A DNA stretch of 64,000 nucleotides from Ephydatia muelleri (lineage: Eukaryota > Porifera > Demospongiae > Spongillida > Spongillidae): NCBI GenBank assembly GCA_013339895.1, contig JABACO010000001.1, positions 28,932,898 to 28,996,897 on the forward strand, given 5' to 3'. Positions 59,781 to 64,000 of this stretch are shown here, in pieces. Numbering within the stretch: position 1 is the stretch's first letter; every line of letters begins with the position of its first letter. Below the pieces are notes generated by a model. The model was not told the DNA's origin and searched no databases. It worked only from the letters and a program-made list of their open reading frames with translations. Made by a program: the position numbers and the translations under genes.

Positions 59781-61605
59781 CAGTTTGGGATGATGTTTGA
59801 TTGGATAAGGGTTTTAGGGGTAAGACACCCTGCATTGAGCACTAATCCCAAGCTTAGGATTGGTTAGGATCATTCATTGAATGTATCTGTAGAAACATAT
59901 GCTTACATCTCAGCCTTAGCAGCGGACATGCACTGTACCTAGTACCCATAGAAAGCTTAGTAATACTATGACATAGACTGGTCATGTGCATTAAACTACA
60001 CCTGTACCTAAACTCTACCTTAGGGCAAATTCATGTACTCTGTGTGAGCTGAAAATTGTGTGGGCAAAAGGAGACCGACGTTACTGTGAAGTGGTACAGA
60101 TGCCACATAGCTGAGTGGGGGAGGGGAGGGGGGTATTATGATGAGCAGATGAGCATTACGACAAATAGGAAAGCTTTATTACACGTTTCTCCACTGACCA
60201 GAGAAAGATGATGTGAGTGCGTAGGAACTTTACGCATGTTGCAGTAAAATATAGTTATTCTTTGCAACATGTACAATGTATGTGTACCTCTAGAGGGCTA
60301 TGAAGACATGATGTAAGTACAAATGATCAATCCTATGGTAACTATGCACACATAGAGGACCAATCCTTTGGGGACATGATGCACATACAGTGGGCCAATC
60401 CGATATGTCGCCACATACCTATGTACATGTGAGGGCTCTATGTCATGTAAGAAGAACCATCTATATGGGAAACTCAGCCTGAACTGAGAAGAAATGTTAT
60501 AAGGAATGCTTCTACAGGCAACAATGCCAAGGATTAAACTAAGAGAGTACAGAAGCTCAGTACATAAACCCCCTCAAAATGCACACAGTTAAATGGTAGA
60601 ATGCACGTGCATGTGGTGTGAGAGTGTGTCATCATCATCAGACTGGTTTATTGTGTGCCACATGTACTGTATTCGTGAGTGTTGTGCATAAGAATATGTC
60701 ATACGATGGTGTACAGGTTTATATACGCAGCAATGCAAGTGTGTGCACAAATGCATAAAGGTGTGTGTGCCAGCATGAGTACACTGATGTTCATGTACTA
60801 TGCGTGAGCTGAAAGTTGATATTGCAAGCGTAGCTGAGTGAGCGTGACAAGAATTTTAGCAAGGGCTATACTAATAGCAAATTGGAAGCTTTATTGCATG
60901 ACTAGAGGATGATGCAAGTGCGTAGCAAATACATGTATAGCCTTACGCGAGCCATGTTGAATTCGGCCATCTGCGACGTGAGAGGCGCAAGATTACTGCA
61001 ATTAACCATTCGACTCAATCATTAATTTGGTACGATCGTCTTGCCAAGCGAGATGTCTTCTTCTTCTTCTTCTTCTTTGAATTGTCGCTGCATGGGTGTT
61101 GCGAACGCTAGCTTCGTTTTAGGCAGAGTATGGGTGGAGAATGGGCGGAACAAAGAAAGTTATCAAAATTTATTGTGGATTGGGAGAATGGAACGCGGGC
61201 TGCATGCAATAATTGTGCGAATCGAGCTGGTAATGTGCATTAACTTTGCACAGGTATATCTCCGTAACAGATAAAGTAAAAATTAACGAAAAGAACAACT
61301 CAATAGTGACAGGACCCCTCTACGTACACACCGAATTTAAAACGATTTGGACGCTCCTACCTAAAGATGTGGCGTTTTTGAACCCCATGGGCTATCGGAT
61401 CTTGTAACGTCGGCACAGAGTTTGTGCAAGACGCTAAAATATAAAATTTTCATACTGAAATGGTGTAGTATGACGTGTTGAAAATAGGAAGTCGATAGCG
61501 TGTACCGTTCGGGAGTTACAGCGATTTAAACATAAGGCACTTTTATAACAAATTTTATAATATGCACTAGGTCCCTTTTCGCGGAAACGATCCCATATAT
61601 TCGTG

Positions 61606-61760
61606 GGGCAAATTTCGCGGAAACTGTCCCAATTATTATTGTTTGAATACCTAAAACGGTCATATTGTATGGAAAGAGGTGGTTCAACAATGAGTGACTC
61701 ACTCTTGCCCAATAGTGTATCAACAACATTGGCTCAACAAATTTGGAATATCGTGATCGA
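61606..61760. other. Gap with a further TTTCGCGGAAAC motif
   Basis: 61607-61635 repeats the CGCGGAAAC-TGTCCCA word next to the end of the foldback element. Nothing else seen. Confidence 0.4.
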
Positions 61761-64000
61761 CGCTAGACTGCTATCATGACGGGATCAACACTTTATTGTA
61801 TCGATATTGTGTACACATGTTTGGGTCATATCAATCCAATTGTTCTACAAAGGATATCGATACCCCCGTTCCAATACCGAGTCAGTACTGATCTAATTTT
61901 CTGTAAAAGCAACTTTTCCTCTCTTTATTGTGCTCTAAGTACTAGCTTTGGTCCCCGTAGCTCGATTTCAAAATCGACTGTGAAGTACTCGAATACCCGC
62001 GCTCGTGACCCAATGACAGCCTGTTTAGGAATCAATATCAGCTTAGAGCAGCGATAAGAATCACACAGCCATAGGCACACAAATAACATCAGTTCGCGCC
62101 TCCGTCCATCCGTAAGGTATGCCAGCCTCCAAATGATCTGCTTCCTCTGCTCAGCAGTAGCTTTAAGTACCTCCGATAAATCTTCTAGAATGTTCTCAGG
62201 GTTAAACTAGGCAATTACAATTACACAATAAATGCATGACAATACTACACTTCTCCCCCTTTAGAATCTATCTGGGGGACGATGAGGGCGTGTTGAACGT
62301 CGGAGCACTGGTGCAGGTGGGGGTGGTTCCACTGCATCCATTGGGACCATCTGCTGTTGATCCACTTCCCCTGGAGGTAGTGCTGGCACTGGTGGAGTAT
62401 CTAACACTGGTGGTGATGGGTCATCATCATCATCTTCCATGTCACTATCATCATTGTTAATTCCCTTCTCCCCCCCTGTTCTGGCACGCACAAGGTCGCG
62501 TGTTTTCCTGTCCACCCTTAACTTCACTATCAAGTTTAAAGGTCCTAACAACTTGACCACCACCCCAGGAAGCCACTTAAGGGACCCTCTATGATTCACC
62601 ACATAAACCTCATCTCCAACTTGAAAGGTTCTAGACTGGACATGTTGGTCATGGTTTGTCTTCTGCCTCTCCTGACTCTGCTGTACCCGCTGTGCCACAC
62701 TAGGAAAAAGGAAATCCAAGTGAGATCTTGGACGACGCCCCATTGATTAGCGGCTGCCCAATAGTCGAGTGTGGAAAAGGAATCGGGCTAATCTGGTTTC
62801 TAAATCCCCTGTGGTCTTAAGTGCTTCCGTTACAGTTTGCACTGCACACTCAGCCAACCCATTACTGGCTGGGTGATAGGGGGCACTTTTCACATGCCTA
62901 AAGCCATTCAGCTTGACAAATTAAGGTCTGGAATTGTGCACTTGTGAATGCTGACCCGTTGTCTGAGACCAATACTTCAGGCAGCCCATAGGTTGAAAAG
63001 ACATGTCGTAAGACCCGTATAGCTTGTTCTGCCGAGGGTGAGCTGACACAATAGAGGCCTCTAACCATTTTGAGTGAGCGTCAACAATTACCATCAGGGT
63101 CTTACCTAAACATGGCCCTGCAAAATCTACATGCAACCGTACCCAAGACTTAGTTGGCCACTTCCAAGGATGTAAGGGGGCTTTAGGAGGAGATTTCTTT
63201 AGGAGGTGATTTCAGACTACTTTGACAAGCTACACATTCTTTCACCTTACTCTCCAGTTGAGAGTCTAACCCTGGCCACCAGACCACACCCCTCGCCAAT
63301 GCTTTCATCCTGGAGATCCCAGGATGCCCTTCATGCAGCAACCTAACCACAGCCTCTCTACCAGCAGGTGGTATCACCACCCGTGAGCCCCAAAGGACAC
63401 ACCCGTCTTCTACGCTTAGCTCATGTTTACGCTGTTCATATGGTTGGAAATCCACTCCCTCCTGCTGTTGCCATCCATGGAGAACCATTCTTCTCACCCG
63501 GGAGAGAACCGGATCCCTATCAGTCCATGACTTTATGGTAGTGGCTGATACTGCTGAGCCCATGTCTGAAAGTGCCTCCAACATCAGGACAGCATCCCCT
63601 GGCACGGGAACATTGCTTGGACTTTCCCTCAGTGGTAGTCTGCTTAGACCATCAGTATTAGAGTTTTCTTTCCCTGCCCTGAACACTATCCGATAGTCGT
63701 ACGCGCTCAAGGTCAGAGCCCACCTCTGTATCCTAGCAGATGCCATCGTTGGTACTGGCTTATCTTCCTTAAAGAGAAACTGCAAAGGTTTATGATCAGA
63801 ATGCACCACAAATTTCCGCCCATACAAGTACTGGTGGAATTTCTTGACCCCAAAGACTATTGCTAATCCCTCTTTTTCTAACTGAGAATACTTTTTCTCT
63901 GCAGGAGCTAATGAACGAGAAGCATATGTGATGGGGAACAGCTCCTAGCCCATAAGGTGAAGCATCACATGAAAGTGCAAGCTGTAACGTAGGGTCAAAA
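61761..64000 (-). mobile_element. Ty3/gypsy LTR retrotransposon, 3' part
   Basis: The pol frame ends at 62261. A polypurine tract (AAAGGGGGAGAAG, minus strand, 62262-62250) is followed at 62249 by TGTAGTATTG, a typical LTR start. A poly(A) signal AATAAA lies at 61929-61924 on the minus strand, consistent with LTR sequence. The inner boundary of the LTR end is not defined because the other LTR is outside the window; 61761 is an estimate. Confidence 0.7.
62261..64000 (-). pseudogene. Ty3/gypsy pol: RNase H and integrase, frameshifted
   Basis: Minus strand, truncated by the window edge. 64000-63828 encodes the end of reverse transcriptase into RNase H (ITYASRSLAPAEKKYS, EKEGLAIVFG), with a frameshift near 63945. 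63827-63183 holds RNase H (VVHSDHKPLQFL, GLSRLPL) and the integrase zinc-binding domain (HEGHPGISRMK, WWPGLD, CVACQ). 63136-62921 starts the integrase core (HVDFAGP, VIVDAHSKWLEA) but loses frame near 63040. 62743-62261 is the integrase C-terminus (FQVGDEVYVVNHRG, KWLPGVV) with an acidic/Pro-rich tail ending RRSTRPHRPP. At least three lesions: a dead copy. It lies downstream of an LTR in the same strand sense. Confidence 0.85.

Larger units (their letters stand above)
55265..61605. mobile_element. 6.3-kb element with ~1.3-kb inverted ends
   Basis: 55300-56460 and 60420-61560 are reverse complements with moderate divergence (shared blocks around GGTACGATCGT, TAGCTGAGTGAGCGTGACAA, AATAAAGCTTCCAATTTGCT, GCATACGATGG). 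Smaller inverted matches continue inward (56500-56700 with 60290-60410; 57380-57480 with 57780-57860). The interior holds tandem repeats and a retroelement gag-like fragment but no transposase. A 44-bp block (ATGCACTAGGTCCC, then TTTTCGCGGAAACG) stands at both outer ends in the same orientation. The ends resemble R1 at 8190. Confidence 0.65.

Noticed and set aside
62236..62460. Plus-strand 74-codon frame
   Set aside because: Shadow of the gypsy integrase tail on the opposite strand.

Overview
This is a eukaryotic, intron-rich, repeat-dense window, best read as a marine invertebrate (my guess is a demosponge; this is inference, from short phase-1 exons encoding Ig, FN3 and collagen-like modules, the mixture of DNA transposons, and frequent ACATGTA-type words). 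There are no bacterial operons, rRNA genes or CRISPR arrays.

1-16.6 kb: a small family of cell-surface immunoglobulin/fibronectin receptors. Copy C (12569-16329, +) is intact over six phase-1 exons: signal peptide, one Ig-like domain, one FN3 domain, stalk, transmembrane helix and short Tyr-containing tail (339 aa). Copy A (588-2952, +) has the same exons but is broken by a one-base deletion and a stop. Copy B (4068-6839, -) lies as an inverted duplicate of A; it is open through signal, Ig, FN3 and stalk and then stops, so it would encode a secreted form. FN3 and Ig relics at 8.1 kb and 33.5 kb show further dispersal. Between B and C sit two facing, decayed hAT-like elements.

16.6-26 kb: nested transposons. 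A 798-bp element with ~100-bp TIRs and a perfect 9-bp target duplication carries a RecQ-helicase gene fragment (Pack-MULE-like). Into its right TIR a 5,967-bp transposon has inserted, with 15-bp TIRs, a perfect 8-bp duplication and subterminal GAAATC arrays. It encodes a SAM/zinc-finger ORF and a 1192-residue protein joining a probable DDE transposase, a Ulp1-like cysteine protease and a PHD finger. A decayed hAT element follows at 23.7-26.0 kb.

26-44 kb: mainly repeats: a (GT)n array, a 153-bp satellite with higher-order four-unit structure, a 16-bp minisatellite, a 165-bp tandem array, one collagen-like exon pair, a degenerate Tnp2/EnSpm-like transposase gene on the minus strand, and a two-exon gene of unknown function at 43.2-43.7 kb.

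44-62 kb: large foldback elements (44.2-47.0 kb and 55.3-61.6 kb), a 21-bp Pro-coding minisatellite inside a decayed charged-repeat/RGG gene, a perfect 282-bp palindrome, and a 2,829-bp piggyBac element with TTAA ends and a frameshifted transposase. The second foldback carries a retroelement gag-like fragment. 61.8-64 kb: the 3' end of a decayed Ty3/gypsy LTR retrotransposon on the minus strand.
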